From positions 868,001 through 932,000 of the forward strand of contig NZ_FUHT01000004.1 of NCBI RefSeq assembly GCF_900155615.1: a stretch of DNA of 64,000 bases, in the 5' to 3' direction. The stretch comes from Massiliimalia massiliensis (GTDB lineage Bacteria > Bacillota > Clostridia > Oscillospirales > Ruminococcaceae). The notes beneath the pieces are model-generated. The model had not been told where the DNA came from and did not search any database. It saw nothing but the letters and a program-made list of their open reading frames with translations. Below, piece by piece: positions 43,282 through 52,886 of this stretch. Every line of letters begins with the position of its first letter. The first letter of the stretch is position 1. The position numbers and the translations under genes are program-made.

Positions 43282-46200
43282 TCACTTTTCTTTCGTTCTG
43301 ATAGAGAGCCAATGCATTCTTTGCCACCCCTTTAAAGATACATGCATTTCTCGCTCTGAATACTTTATTGCTAACTCAGTTTTTGCAACTGTACGAATTT
43401 TCTGTTCTCTGATGTCATAATCCACTAACGAATAGCCTGAAATGGGTTTTGAACTGAAAACCTCAAACTCAGAGCCAGAAACAATTATTTCCTCATCAGA
43501 AATCTGTATTAAAAACAAGGGATTCTCAGAGGTTACAGTTAAATCACCAACTTGTAACGGCTCACCATTCTTAAGCCATCCACGTCTTATTTGATTTTGG
43601 TGATTTTGGACCACAATTTTGACAGGCATGTTCCGATCTCGAAGCTTTTGATTCGGAATCCAATCAGTATGCATCGTTTTTTCTTCAGTAGAAAACTGCT
43701 CCTGAATGCAGATTTGTCCGTCTACTAAAGGAATACAGGTTTCTGAGTAGCGCTCTATTGGTAATTGTTCAAACAAAACCGGATCACAGACGCCCAATAT
43801 ATTACTGTCATTAAATCCCAGATACCATCTGATTTGTCCCTTTCCAACTGACACAACCTTTCCGAAAGGTGGAATTTCACGATTTTGAGCATAATCCCCA
43901 TTTTCATCTAACTGCATGTTATCATTGTGTGTAAATACAGTTCCCCCTTGCTTTGCAAAGGATATCAGTTTTTCGTAAGTTGACTGACGATAACCCAACC
44001 CATAATATGGGGCAAAGACAGCAATCGTATCCGAAAGATCAAAATCCGCAAAATCCCTGTCATTAACACCCAGAAAAGGAATTCGGTTAGAACGGAAAAA
44101 GTCAAAATATTCTTTACAACCTGCTCCGGCCACAGTGTGCTTCGGATAGATAAAAATCACTTGCCTATTTAGTCTCTGGTCAAAAGAGAGACCCGAAAGG
44201 AGGGCCGCCCAATCCTGCATGATTTTTCTACCGCGCCTCGGTGTACCGTCCGGATGGACTGCACAACCCAGTTCCAAATCCCAATAATCTACAAATCCCC
44301 CCTGATACCTACAGTTAGTGTGGCTCATATTCCAATTCCACGGCATAAATCCACTTCCGCCAAATTGCAGTGTCCAAGCAATGCTTTTATTCATCACCTT
44401 TTCTAAATCTTCTTCTCCCTCAGCAACACAGGAGGTAGGAACCCATGCTTCCTGCAGCAAACATGGCTTTCCAGTTCGAAATACATTGTAGGTTTTACAG
44501 CACGGAGTATGAATGGAGTGCCAATCAGCAGACTCTCCCAGTGCAATGCTGTCATCCGAAGTATAAGTTCCTATTCCTAGAATCTGATTCTTCTTTCCAA
44601 AGACAGTTCTCATATCCGATAACCAATCAGAAGCCTCGTTCATTGATACATTCATTTCATTACAAATATCCCAGGAAATTGAGACACAATCTCCAAATCG
44701 TTCCATCATCTGATTAGCAAACGCCTTTTGAGCTGTCCGATAAGTACGGACTCTGGTCATCCTTGATGACTGAGTCCAGTGTGCAGGATTCCCCATGTCG
44801 GCCCCTGTCTGTGTATAGACAGTAGGCATAAAGATTAGGCCAAACTCTGAAAACAGCATAACATGTGCTTCTAATGCGCGCAGGTGCCGCTCACTAATCT
44901 CAGGACCCGTTTCAAAAGCCTGATAAAAATTATGGTAGGCTTCGTCAAACACTTCTCCCGGCATTACCCGAAACCATCCCGGCATAAAATAGTGAGTTCT
45001 GACAAAGGTCATTCCATGCGTGTTCATATCATATGCATCTTTTGCAACACGAAGTGGATTCGGATTATGCCATGTCAATACATATTGGTGACGATCCTGC
45101 CAGTTTGTTCCGCTGACCCATCGAGAAGATTCTATGACTTGGTCATCGCTCAGTTCATCAAAGTAACATCCATTAACCTGAAATCTGCGTGTATGCTTTA
45201 CTATTTCAGAATCCCAGCAAACAACTGCTGATTCTACAAAATCACGAATCTTTTGATTTTGGTCAAGCAATACAAATCGAATTGGCTGTAATAAACTATT
45301 TTCTTTCCATGCTATATCCACCTTCCAGTTTTTCTCCTGGCAGCTTACTTTACAAGGATGCCATGCAATCGAGCGATTCATCTGATAGTCTTTTTTGGTC
45401 TGTTCCGCACAATATGCAGCTATTTCCCATCCATCCGGTAATGGGCCAGTCAACGCAACAGATGGATGAACTGTCTCACCTCTATGTACGGTAGCACTCT
45501 CCAGTTCAATTTCCTTCAAATTAGCTTCACTGCACATCCAACGATAGATTCCGTCATAAATCTCCATCGGCAGTTCAGATTCCATCTCTCCACAAAAGAC
45601 AACCCAGGGATGGCATAACACTGTTTGATCCTTTTGGTAGGGATTCCCAAAATACTTTACTAACTGTAAGGTCGGCAGATAGTGCTCTCCATTCGGTGTA
45701 TTAACCCAACCGGCCGTAATGGTTTCACGACAGATGGGACGTCCATGGTAGGAACGACTGTCAATTAGCGTCAATTCGGGTTTAAAAATTTCTAATGGAA
45801 TCGTCGTAGAAAAATTAACTCCTCTTCTTGGAAAATTTCCTTGAAAAGATATATTTCCTATCATATCAGGATCGAACTCCTGCCTACATTCAAATGTCCC
45901 CTCCGGATATGGCGGATCGAAAGTAACAATTCCCAGACGTGCACGAAATACGTCTATCGGCATTTCAAGGTTTCCCCATCCTTCATGGTTACGAATATCA
46001 CCTAGTGTACGGACTACCTCAATCCAATTTCCATCTTGAAATTTCACCGCGGTATCAAATGGAAGTCCACCTATATGAAGCAGGCCGCCTCCACGGCTAA
46101 AAAAGGAATAGATTGCTTCTTCTAATACGATCGGATAAATCTCACCATGTAAATTATAAAAATAGTCTCCTTGTATCCCATGTTTCAAAATTTCTTCTAT

Positions 46201-46308
46201 ACCCGCATATTCTATTGTGATTTCTGGATAACGTCGCAAAATATCTAATGTAGTCGGAATCGTGCCTCTTTGTGGCATCCCCTGTTCTCTTAGTACTATG
46301 ATTTTCAT
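43282..46308 (-). CDS. large cytoplasmic protein resembling clan GH-A glycoside hydrolases
   Basis: A 1008-residue protein without signal peptide. Residues 1-260 resemble a class I glutamine amidotransferase-like fold (YFYNLHGEIYPIVLEEAIYSFFSRGGGLLHIGG). Residues about 400-700 read as a TIM barrel with SISWDICNEMNVS (Asn550-Glu551, the clan GH-A acid/base pair) and CLLQEAW (Glu620, possible nucleophile). FMPWNWNMSHTN lies between barrel strands. Residues 715-800 look like a GH42-type Rossmann domain, followed by beta-sandwich segments. I do not recognise the family. It follows the response regulator gene by 40 bases, in a transport and glycosidase operon. Confidence 0.7.
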   Translation of the reverse strand: MKIIVLREQGMPQRGTIPTTLDILRRYPEITIEYAGIEEILKHGIQGDYFYNLHGEIYPIVLEEAIYSFFSRGGGLLHIGGLPFDTAVKFQDGNWIEVVRTLGDIRNHEGWGNLEMPIDVFRARLGIVTFDPPYPEGTFECRQEFDPDMIGNISFQGNFPRRGVNFSTTIPLEIFKPELTLIDSRSYHGRPICRETITAGWVNTPNGEHYLPTLQLVKYFGNPYQKDQTVLCHPWVVFCGEMESELPMEIYDGIYRWMCSEANLKEIELESATVHRGETVHPSVALTGPLPDGWEIAAYCAEQTKKDYQMNRSIAWHPCKVSCQEKNWKVDIAWKENSLLQPIRFVLLDQNQKIRDFVESAVVCWDSEIVKHTRRFQVNGCYFDELSDDQVIESSRWVSGTNWQDRHQYVLTWHNPNPLRVAKDAYDMNTHGMTFVRTHYFMPGWFRVMPGEVFDEAYHNFYQAFETGPEISERHLRALEAHVMLFSEFGLIFMPTVYTQTGADMGNPAHWTQSSRMTRVRTYRTAQKAFANQMMERFGDCVSISWDICNEMNVSMNEASDWLSDMRTVFGKKNQILGIGTYTSDDSIALGESADWHSIHTPCCKTYNVFRTGKPCLLQEAWVPTSCVAEGEEDLEKVMNKSIAWTLQFGGSGFMPWNWNMSHTNCRYQGGFVDYWDLELGCAVHPDGTPRRGRKIMQDWAALLSGLSFDQRLNRQVIFIYPKHTVAGAGCKEYFDFFRSNRIPFLGVNDRDFADFDLSDTIAVFAPYYGLGYRQSTYEKLISFAKQGGTVFTHNDNMQLDENGDYAQNREIPPFGKVVSVGKGQIRWYLGFNDSNILGVCDPVLFEQLPIERYSETCIPLVDGQICIQEQFSTEEKTMHTDWIPNQKLRDRNMPVKIVVQNHQNQIRRGWLKNGEPLQVGDLTVTSENPLFLIQISDEEIIVSGSEFEVFSSKPISGYSLVDYDIREQKIRTVAKTELAIKYSEREMHVSLKGWQRMHWLSIRTKEK

Positions 46309-46348
46309 TCTCTCATTCCTTTCAAAATATTTGATTTACCTCATAAAA

Positions 46349-47842
46349 CTAGACGTCAATTCCGTGATCCTCTAAAAATTCGCCGGGTGTTTTGCCAAAG
46401 TATTGGCGAAATCGAAGCGTAAAATAGGACGGACTATTAAATCCAACTCTTTCGGACACCTCTGTAATATTGAATTGCCCCGACAGTAGCAATGACGTTG
46501 AAGCCTCCATTCGCACACATAGAACATATTCGGCTATTGACATATGCATATACTTATAAAAAACATTCCCAAGATACTTTGGATGGACAAACAACTGGTT
46601 TTTTGCAATCTCTTGAACAATGATCGGCTCCGCATAATGTTGATCAATATAGGTTTTCAGTTGCATCATCAAATGTTTCTGGCGGCTTATTCCTGCTTCC
46701 CGGATTTGCTTGCAGATTCCGCACAAAGAATCACAGAGATCGTCGCACAGTTGTTCTAATGAATAATAAGTCCGCAAATCGCCAACCGCCAAATAAGGAA
46801 GTTCCAGCTGATGTTCTTGATTAAACCCATGGATTGCATCGTTAACAGTTAATACAAATCGAATATACACATCTTGTAAGGCTGTCAGATCAGATGTTTC
46901 TGCTTTTGTGTATTGTGCGAAAATATGATGAACCATCTGATAAATTTGACTGAAATCCGCATTCAGCAAATAACTGTTCAGTAACGTCTCCGCCTCTTTC
47001 TTAAAGATTATCTCACTGTGGCAATAGGTTCGTTTCAAATCCGCAAAACGCAGTACTGAATCAGTCTGTTCTTTTGATCTGTTTAGGAATAAGATATGCA
47101 TTTCCCGTATAGTCTCTTCAAATTCATCTGCTCCATGATGCAAATTTCCAATTAGGCATTGCTGTACAGTCACTTGATACTGATTCACATCAAACTGTTC
47201 CCAGCATCGTCGCATCTGTTCTGGACTATGAGCATAGCAAATTGAATAGACAAATTGTTCTTGATCGTGCTGTGTAGTAAAGGAAAACGTTTCACAATCG
47301 GCATTTAATAATCCCAAGGTCCCAACTTTAAACAGCTCAGTTTCAGAAGAATAGGCAGCAATAAAATAATAGCTTGTCATGATATTATCTAGTAAGTTAT
47401 GATTAATATTCTCAACTGTAATCAACCCATTCATCAAGTTCTTCATGAGCAATTCCGCTTCCCTCAAATGCCGTTCCACCGCCAAAGAGAGTTCTTTCCA
47501 AAATTCATCATGATTCAATGGTTTTAACAGATAACCCTTTACGCGATATTGTATTGCAGAACGTGCATAGTCAAAATCAGAGTAACCTGATATAAAAATC
47601 ACATCTGTTTCTGGACTTTCTTCCCTCAGAATCTCGGTTAGCTGTATGCCATTCATCACAGGCATTCGTATGTCCACAAAAGCACAGTCCAGATGCAATT
47701 TTTGCGTTCTAATCAGCTCCAGTGCTTCTAAACCATTTTTCGCCTCAAATAAATAAAACGGTATTTGACTTTCGCGTTCATTAATGATTTTGATAATATT
47801 TTTTCGGAGATATAACTCGTCTTCTACTACAATAATATTCAT
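46349..47842 (-). CDS. YesN-like response regulator with AraC output domain
   Basis: A 497-residue regulator. The receiver domain (1-120) holds the acidic pocket in VVEDE and the phospho-acceptor Asp in AFVDIRMPVMNG. A long linker follows. The C-terminal about 100 residues are an AraC double helix-turn-helix (IVQEIAKNQLFVHPKYLGNVFYKY and ITEVSERVGFNSPSYFTLRFRQYFGKTPGEF). It pairs with the YesM-like kinase gene six bases upstream and probably activates the transporter and hydrolase genes. Confidence 0.95.
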   Translation of the reverse strand: MNIIVVEDELYLRKNIIKIINERESQIPFYLFEAKNGLEALELIRTQKLHLDCAFVDIRMPVMNGIQLTEILREESPETDVIFISGYSDFDYARSAIQYRVKGYLLKPLNHDEFWKELSLAVERHLREAELLMKNLMNGLITVENINHNLLDNIMTSYYFIAAYSSETELFKVGTLGLLNADCETFSFTTQHDQEQFVYSICYAHSPEQMRRCWEQFDVNQYQVTVQQCLIGNLHHGADEFEETIREMHILFLNRSKEQTDSVLRFADLKRTYCHSEIIFKKEAETLLNSYLLNADFSQIYQMVHHIFAQYTKAETSDLTALQDVYIRFVLTVNDAIHGFNQEHQLELPYLAVGDLRTYYSLEQLCDDLCDSLCGICKQIREAGISRQKHLMMQLKTYIDQHYAEPIIVQEIAKNQLFVHPKYLGNVFYKYMHMSIAEYVLCVRMEASTSLLLSGQFNITEVSERVGFNSPSYFTLRFRQYFGKTPGEFLEDHGIDV

Positions 47843-47848
47843 ACGGTC

Positions 47849-49666
47849 TCATCCTTCTATTTTCGGGATAATCATCATAACTTCTGTTCCTTTTCCCTCG
47901 GTGCTGTTAATAGAAAGTCCATACTGTTTTCCATAGTAATGCTGAATTCGATAATGACAATTCAAGATTCCTATACTCCGGTTTTCTATACCAAACAAGA
48001 CGTTTTCCTGCGTATGTTCCAACTTATCATGAAGTTCCTTCAAACGTTTTTTGGGAATTCCCACACCATTATCCTTCACATAGATCAGTAAATTATTTTC
48101 TTTCTCACTAACTTGCAGGATTAAAACGCCTCCTTCGCCGCGCGGTTCCAAGCCATGGTAAATTGCATTCTCGATAACAGGTTGAATCAAAAATTTGACA
48201 ATCCGGCAATGCAACAAATCTGGCAATATCTGATATTTAATTTTGAAGGAATCTGCAAAGCGAAATGTTTGAATAGTAATATAATTCTTCACTTGTTTCA
48301 GTTCATCCTCTAGAAACACAACATGGCTTCCTTTGATGTTGTAACGAAACATATCCGCTAAGCTTTCAGAAATGATACGAATTTCTGAAATGTTATTCAA
48401 ATCCCCAATTGCTCCCATTAGCCCCAAAGTATTATATAGAAAATGCGGATTAATTTGAGTTTGCAACATCTCGAGTTCCATTTGATGCTGTGCTCGTTGA
48501 TATTTTAGCTCTCGCGTAAGACTTTCAGAAAGTCTGAGAATCATTTTGTTATACGCTTGAATGAGAACACCTACCTCATTATTGGTTTTATGTGCCGTAT
48601 CTAAAGGTACCAGATTGTTTTCGTCAATCTGATTAATCGAACTGATCAGATGGTGAATCGGTCGAATTGTACTTCGGATTGTCAGATATCCCAAAAAAAG
48701 TACCAGTCCAGTAAAAAGAAAGATCGCCAAATAGAGATACTTTAAGGCATCAAAAATATTCTTTTTCAATTGATCCGCCTGCATATACTGAACAATCTGC
48801 CATCCACTGGTATGATTTGTGCAAGAAATGTAACCGAATTTGCGATTAGATGCATACGTTATTTTTTCAGTAGATTCCGTATCAGTGAGTTTCCCGCTCT
48901 GCAGCCATATCTGCGCATCTGTATGAATTTTACGGTTATAGGGATAGATGATTTTTTGGTTATTAATAATAACTGTATTTGATAACCTTTGATCAGATAA
49001 ATCCTTTTCTTCAGGGACTAATGCATCCATAAACCGCTCTGTATTCACTACAATACAGATATACCCTAACGGCTGATTATTAATATCATAAATCTGCCTC
49101 ACCACGCCAAAAAAAGTCAATTTTGATTTCTCTGTACCGGAAAAATCAAACTCTTGGTTCACATTCAGAGAATCAAAACCGGAAAAAGTGTCCGTAATAT
49201 ATCCAGAATCGTCTTCAAAAAAATGTTCATCAATCCAAGATTTTATGAATGCCTCTTGTCGCTTTGTCGCTGAACTGGCAGTATAAATCACATCATTGCG
49301 GCCGATTACAAAAATATTTTCAATATATTGCGTCATTCCAACAGACTGCATGATAACGTCTCTCATCAAACTGTTATTCTGAATATACTCTAAATCCGTC
49401 AGAGGTCCACGCTCTCTCAAAATATCAAGCACAGAATAGTTTAGATAATGCATAGAAAAAATATTTTCCATACCGGAAAAGAGCGAATCTACATTATTAT
49501 TTACCTGTGCATTCATCTGAACCATAAAGTCTAAACGCTGTTTTGAAATATCCTGCGAAATCGTATAAGTAAAGAAAATGATAATAGCAATCATCGGGCA
49601 TAAAATAGCTACCAGATAGGTCACTAACAGATGAGTTTGTATGCTTGACATTTTCTGAGTACGCAT
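47849..49666 (-). CDS. YesM-like sensor histidine kinase
   Basis: A 605-residue two-TM kinase. TM1 is near residue 15-35, an extracellular Cache-type sensor spans about 40-300, and TM2 is near 305-325. A HAMP segment follows (RPIHHLISSINQIDENNLVPLD). The His_kinase motif is MLQTQINPHFLYNTLG and the HATPase part has ENAIYHGLEP. The start at 49666 follows GGAGGTTTCTGTT. With YesN it should sense an extracellular sugar. Confidence 0.94.
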   Translation of the reverse strand: MRTQKMSSIQTHLLVTYLVAILCPMIAIIIFFTYTISQDISKQRLDFMVQMNAQVNNNVDSLFSGMENIFSMHYLNYSVLDILRERGPLTDLEYIQNNSLMRDVIMQSVGMTQYIENIFVIGRNDVIYTASSATKRQEAFIKSWIDEHFFEDDSGYITDTFSGFDSLNVNQEFDFSGTEKSKLTFFGVVRQIYDINNQPLGYICIVVNTERFMDALVPEEKDLSDQRLSNTVIINNQKIIYPYNRKIHTDAQIWLQSGKLTDTESTEKITYASNRKFGYISCTNHTSGWQIVQYMQADQLKKNIFDALKYLYLAIFLFTGLVLFLGYLTIRSTIRPIHHLISSINQIDENNLVPLDTAHKTNNEVGVLIQAYNKMILRLSESLTRELKYQRAQHQMELEMLQTQINPHFLYNTLGLMGAIGDLNNISEIRIISESLADMFRYNIKGSHVVFLEDELKQVKNYITIQTFRFADSFKIKYQILPDLLHCRIVKFLIQPVIENAIYHGLEPRGEGGVLILQVSEKENNLLIYVKDNGVGIPKKRLKELHDKLEHTQENVLFGIENRSIGILNCHYRIQHYYGKQYGLSINSTEGKGTEVMMIIPKIEG

Positions 49667-49700
49667 AACAGAAACCTCCAATTTAATTTTCTATTAAATT

Positions 49701-50537
49701 TTAGGTCTTAACAGCTCCTCCTGTCAATCCGGTAACAATATACTTTTGCAGAAAAGCATAAAGAATTGTAATGGGTATGATCGACATTACTACCGCTGCA
49801 AACATCAAATTGTATTCAAAAGTATATTCTCCTTTAAAGGAGTAAATAAACAACATTAACGTCTGATCTTTCGAATTAGTCATTAATACCAGTGCAATTA
49901 AAAATTCGTTCCATATCCATAAGAAGTTCAAGATAATAATAGTTGCAATAATCGGTGTAATTAATGGAAAAATGATAGAGAAGAAGGCTCTCCAACGCCC
50001 TGCCCCGTCAAGGTAAGCCGATTCTTCCAATTCAGCCGGAACGGTTTTCAGGTATCCATGACAAAGGAAAACTCCCATAATCATCGCATAAGTTACATAT
50101 ACGATAATAATCCCAAACTTATTAGATAAATGCATCCGCGACATACAAATTGCAAGTGGAAGCGCCACAATTTGAAACGGAACAAACATACCTCCTGTGA
50201 TAAAATACAGTAAAAAAGAGAAAAAACGTTTATTAGGATTTTTAGTAATCGCATAGGCGACCATCGGGGTCAGCAATACAATAGCTCCAATTGAAATCAC
50301 AGTAATAATCAGTGTATTCAATAACGCCGTAAAAAATTTTGGATTCTGTATAACTGACTGATAGTTATTTAAGTATAAACCAGAAGGGAATGTAAAAAAG
50401 CTCTGTGACGATTCTGGCATAGTCTTAAAGGAATTTACAATCGTAACATAAAGTGGAAAAATAATCAGCATTACGCCTATAATTAACACAAGATAAATGA
50501 AAAATCTTCCTAGTTTTTGTTTTTGTTTGACTGTCAT
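49701..50537 (-). CDS. carbohydrate ABC transporter permease (MalG type)
   Basis: A 278-residue, six-TM permease with the EAA motif VPAELEESAYLDGAGRWRAFFSIIFPLITP. The C-terminal helix ends QKYIVTGLTGGAVKT, typical of the MalG/AraQ group. It overlaps the partner permease gene by four bases (ATGA). The ATPase is not encoded here, so a shared MsmX-type ATPase elsewhere probably energises it, as is usual for this importer class in Firmicutes. Confidence 0.94.
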   Translation of the reverse strand: MTVKQKQKLGRFFIYLVLIIGVMLIIFPLYVTIVNSFKTMPESSQSFFTFPSGLYLNNYQSVIQNPKFFTALLNTLIITVISIGAIVLLTPMVAYAITKNPNKRFFSFLLYFITGGMFVPFQIVALPLAICMSRMHLSNKFGIIIVYVTYAMIMGVFLCHGYLKTVPAELEESAYLDGAGRWRAFFSIIFPLITPIIATIIILNFLWIWNEFLIALVLMTNSKDQTLMLFIYSFKGEYTFEYNLMFAAVVMSIIPITILYAFLQKYIVTGLTGGAVKT

Positions 50538-51412
50538 GCCGCATCCACCCCTTTTCTATTTAAGCCTTTCATAATTACGAATGAGACAATCAGGATGATG
50601 ACAAATAAAACTTCTGCAATCGAACAGGCTTTTGAAAAACTCAATTCAAAAGTTCCCATCTTATAAATCAAATATCCCATCGATTCGGTTGCACGTGCCG
50701 GTCCTCCATCCGTAATAGCAAAAATATAGTCAAATACTACCAGGCTGTCTCGGATGCATTTAATTAGATTAATGATTAGAGTTGGGATGAGATATGGGAA
50801 GGTAACGGCCCAAAAGCGCTGTAACGGACCCGCCCCATCCATTTTAGCCGCATCATAAAGGTCTGCCGGAATACTTTGCAAACAAGCGATAAATAATACG
50901 GTGGGCATTGCTACATTCTGCCAAATAGATACAATAATAATTGATAAAAATGCGGTGTCTGCACTTGCAGTCAGATTATTCTTTAAAAATGAAATTCCTA
51001 ATGTTTCACCTAAAGCTGGCAGTGCATTAGCAAAAATCTCATTCCATATCAATCCTACTACCAGCATTGCAAGGAGTGCCGGATAAAAATAGATAAAACG
51101 GAATCCATTTTGAAACTTGATTTTGGTATTTAATAACATTGCCATAATAATAGAAACCGGGATGGTGATTCCTACGCTGATTACTGTATATAGCAACGTA
51201 ATTTTAATCGAATTTAACAGCCGGCTGTTTTGAAACACCTCCTGATAATTCTTTATTCCAACAAACTGAAATCCTGGTGAAATCCCATTCCAATCTGTAA
51301 AGCTGTAAAACAAACTATAGAGTGCTGGAAAAACAAAAAAAATGCTATATAAAATCAATGCGATTAAGCCAATGACATGATATCCATTGATTTTACGAAT
51401 TCTTTTAACCAA
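50534..51412 (-). CDS. carbohydrate ABC transporter permease (MalF/UgpA type)
   Basis: A 292-residue, six-TM permease with EAA motif IPADLYDAAKMDGAGPLQRFWAVTFPYL. An N-terminal helix is followed by FSFTDWNGISPGFQFVGIKNYQEVF, typical of the sugar-1 permeases. It lies downstream of the binding protein gene, separated by a strong 17-bp stem-loop, and overlaps the second permease gene. Confidence 0.94.
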   Translation of the reverse strand: MVKRIRKINGYHVIGLIALILYSIFFVFPALYSLFYSFTDWNGISPGFQFVGIKNYQEVFQNSRLLNSIKITLLYTVISVGITIPVSIIMAMLLNTKIKFQNGFRFIYFYPALLAMLVVGLIWNEIFANALPALGETLGISFLKNNLTASADTAFLSIIIVSIWQNVAMPTVLFIACLQSIPADLYDAAKMDGAGPLQRFWAVTFPYLIPTLIINLIKCIRDSLVVFDYIFAITDGGPARATESMGYLIYKMGTFELSFSKACSIAEVLFVIILIVSFVIMKGLNRKGVDAA

Positions 51413-51435
51413 AACTACTCCACCTTTCGGTATTT

Positions 51436-51474
51436 TAATATGAGTCTTACCGCAAGTCGGTAAGACTCATATTA
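51436..51474 (-). other. 17-bp stem-loop between binding protein and permease genes
   Basis: A perfect inverted repeat TAATATGAGTCTTACCG/CGGTAAGACTCATATTA with a 5-base loop. In such operons it usually stabilises the binding protein message or partly terminates, giving more binding protein than permease. Confidence 0.8.
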
Positions 51475-51490
51475 TCATAAGTTACTGATT

Positions 51491-52747
51491 CTATTGTTCT
51501 GCTGTGATGATTCTCTGCCATTCTGTCTGGAACGCCTCAATATCCTCATCCACTAGTAATGTCTGACAAGCATTATCGATATTGTTCCGTTCACCTGCCG
51601 GGAAATAATCACCATAAAAAATAAATGTCTTTCCTTCTGCAATATGCGGCTGCAGTAGATCAATCTTGTCGTTGCTTACCTCAACGCCTAAGATCGGAGA
51701 TGGCTGTCCATCCATATCATGGTACATTTGAGCAATTTCCGGCTGTGCACAATAGGCAATAAAGTCTCTGGCCTCCTCATTATTCTCTGATGGTTCAATC
51801 GCAGCAAGACAGATATCTACTGCGGTTACAAGATTGATATTCCCATCATCGCCCGGCAAAGGGAAATACGCATAGTCAATATCAGGATTTGCATCCTCGA
51901 TCGCTGATTGAGTCCAGATTCCGGTAATCATCATCGGAGCTACACCATTGGCAAAATCAGCGCAGGATTGACTGTAACTGCAACCCATTGAGTCTTTCTG
52001 AGCAAATTTATTCACTTCTATCAGTTTTTCAGAAGTGATTTTTGCAATATCGTTGTCTGTTACTTTTTCACCGTTTCCATCCTTAATACCAAGATAAAAA
52101 CTTTCCGCGTCTCCAACTAAACCAGAAATCATATACCATTTTTGGGAAACCGTGTCCTTATCACCATTTGAAAATACAAGCGGAGTGAACCCTGCTGACT
52201 GCATGGTTTCACAGAGACTGATAAACTCTGCCCAGGTTGTTGGTATATCCCAATTGTTTTCGGAAAACATCGTCTTATTGTATGCAACCCCCATGGTATT
52301 TGCAGCAAGCGGCAAGCTGTACAACTTCCCGTCCACCGAAGAAATTTCTTTGTAAGATTCTACAACGTTGTCTACCCAATTTTCATTTGATAAATCCGAG
52401 ATAAGCCCAGCCTCAATCTGAAGTCTGAATTCCGCCTGCGAGGTCCAATGTTGTAAGATATCCATGTATTCTTTTGTGGCCATTCTTGTTTGAAACACCT
52501 GTTTTGAAGTATCAGAAGCAACCGCATTGAGCTCCACTGTAATATTTTTTGTGTTTTCTTCATTGTATTTGTCGACAATTTTCTGGAACTGATCTACATT
52601 TGTCTTCTGATAATAGAGCTCCAGTGTTTTTCCTTCAGTAGAGTTATTTGTTCCCGAATTGCTATCATTACCTCCGCTACCGCAGCCAACCATCGCTGCG
52701 GACAGCATCATTGCTGTAAGTGCCAATGATAATACTCTTCTTTTCAT
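51491..52747 (-). CDS. sugar ABC transporter substrate-binding lipoprotein
   Basis: A 418-residue extracellular binding protein (SBP family 1). The signal peptide MKRRVLSLALTAMMLSAAMVGC ends in a lipobox Cys, then a Gly/Ser/Asn linker and LELYYQKTNVDQFQKIVDKYNEEN, as in sugar-binding proteins. The start at 52747 follows AAGGAGG; the further upstream in-frame ATG has no ribosome site. It has its own promoter at 52808-52836. The sugar is unknown. Confidence 0.94.
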   Translation of the reverse strand: MKRRVLSLALTAMMLSAAMVGCGSGGNDSNSGTNNSTEGKTLELYYQKTNVDQFQKIVDKYNEENTKNITVELNAVASDTSKQVFQTRMATKEYMDILQHWTSQAEFRLQIEAGLISDLSNENWVDNVVESYKEISSVDGKLYSLPLAANTMGVAYNKTMFSENNWDIPTTWAEFISLCETMQSAGFTPLVFSNGDKDTVSQKWYMISGLVGDAESFYLGIKDGNGEKVTDNDIAKITSEKLIEVNKFAQKDSMGCSYSQSCADFANGVAPMMITGIWTQSAIEDANPDIDYAYFPLPGDDGNINLVTAVDICLAAIEPSENNEEARDFIAYCAQPEIAQMYHDMDGQPSPILGVEVSNDKIDLLQPHIAEGKTFIFYGDYFPAGERNNIDNACQTLLVDEDIEAFQTEWQRIITAEQ

Positions 52748-52807
52748 AAGTTCCTCCTTGTTTCTTTTTACTAGTTTTATTTTAAAAGCTGTAAATAGTA
52801 TATGTAT

Positions 52808-52836
52808 AATATACATTATGTCGAATTTCCTCGCAA
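52808..52836 (-). promoter_or_regulatory. promoter of the binding protein gene
   Basis: TTGCGA-17-TATATT on the minus strand, between the GH4 and binding protein genes. An internal start would boost the transporter genes. Confidence 0.6.
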
Positions 52837-52886
52837 TAAATATAGAACGCCTCCACTATAAAAATGGAAAGATTACATTTTTTCTT

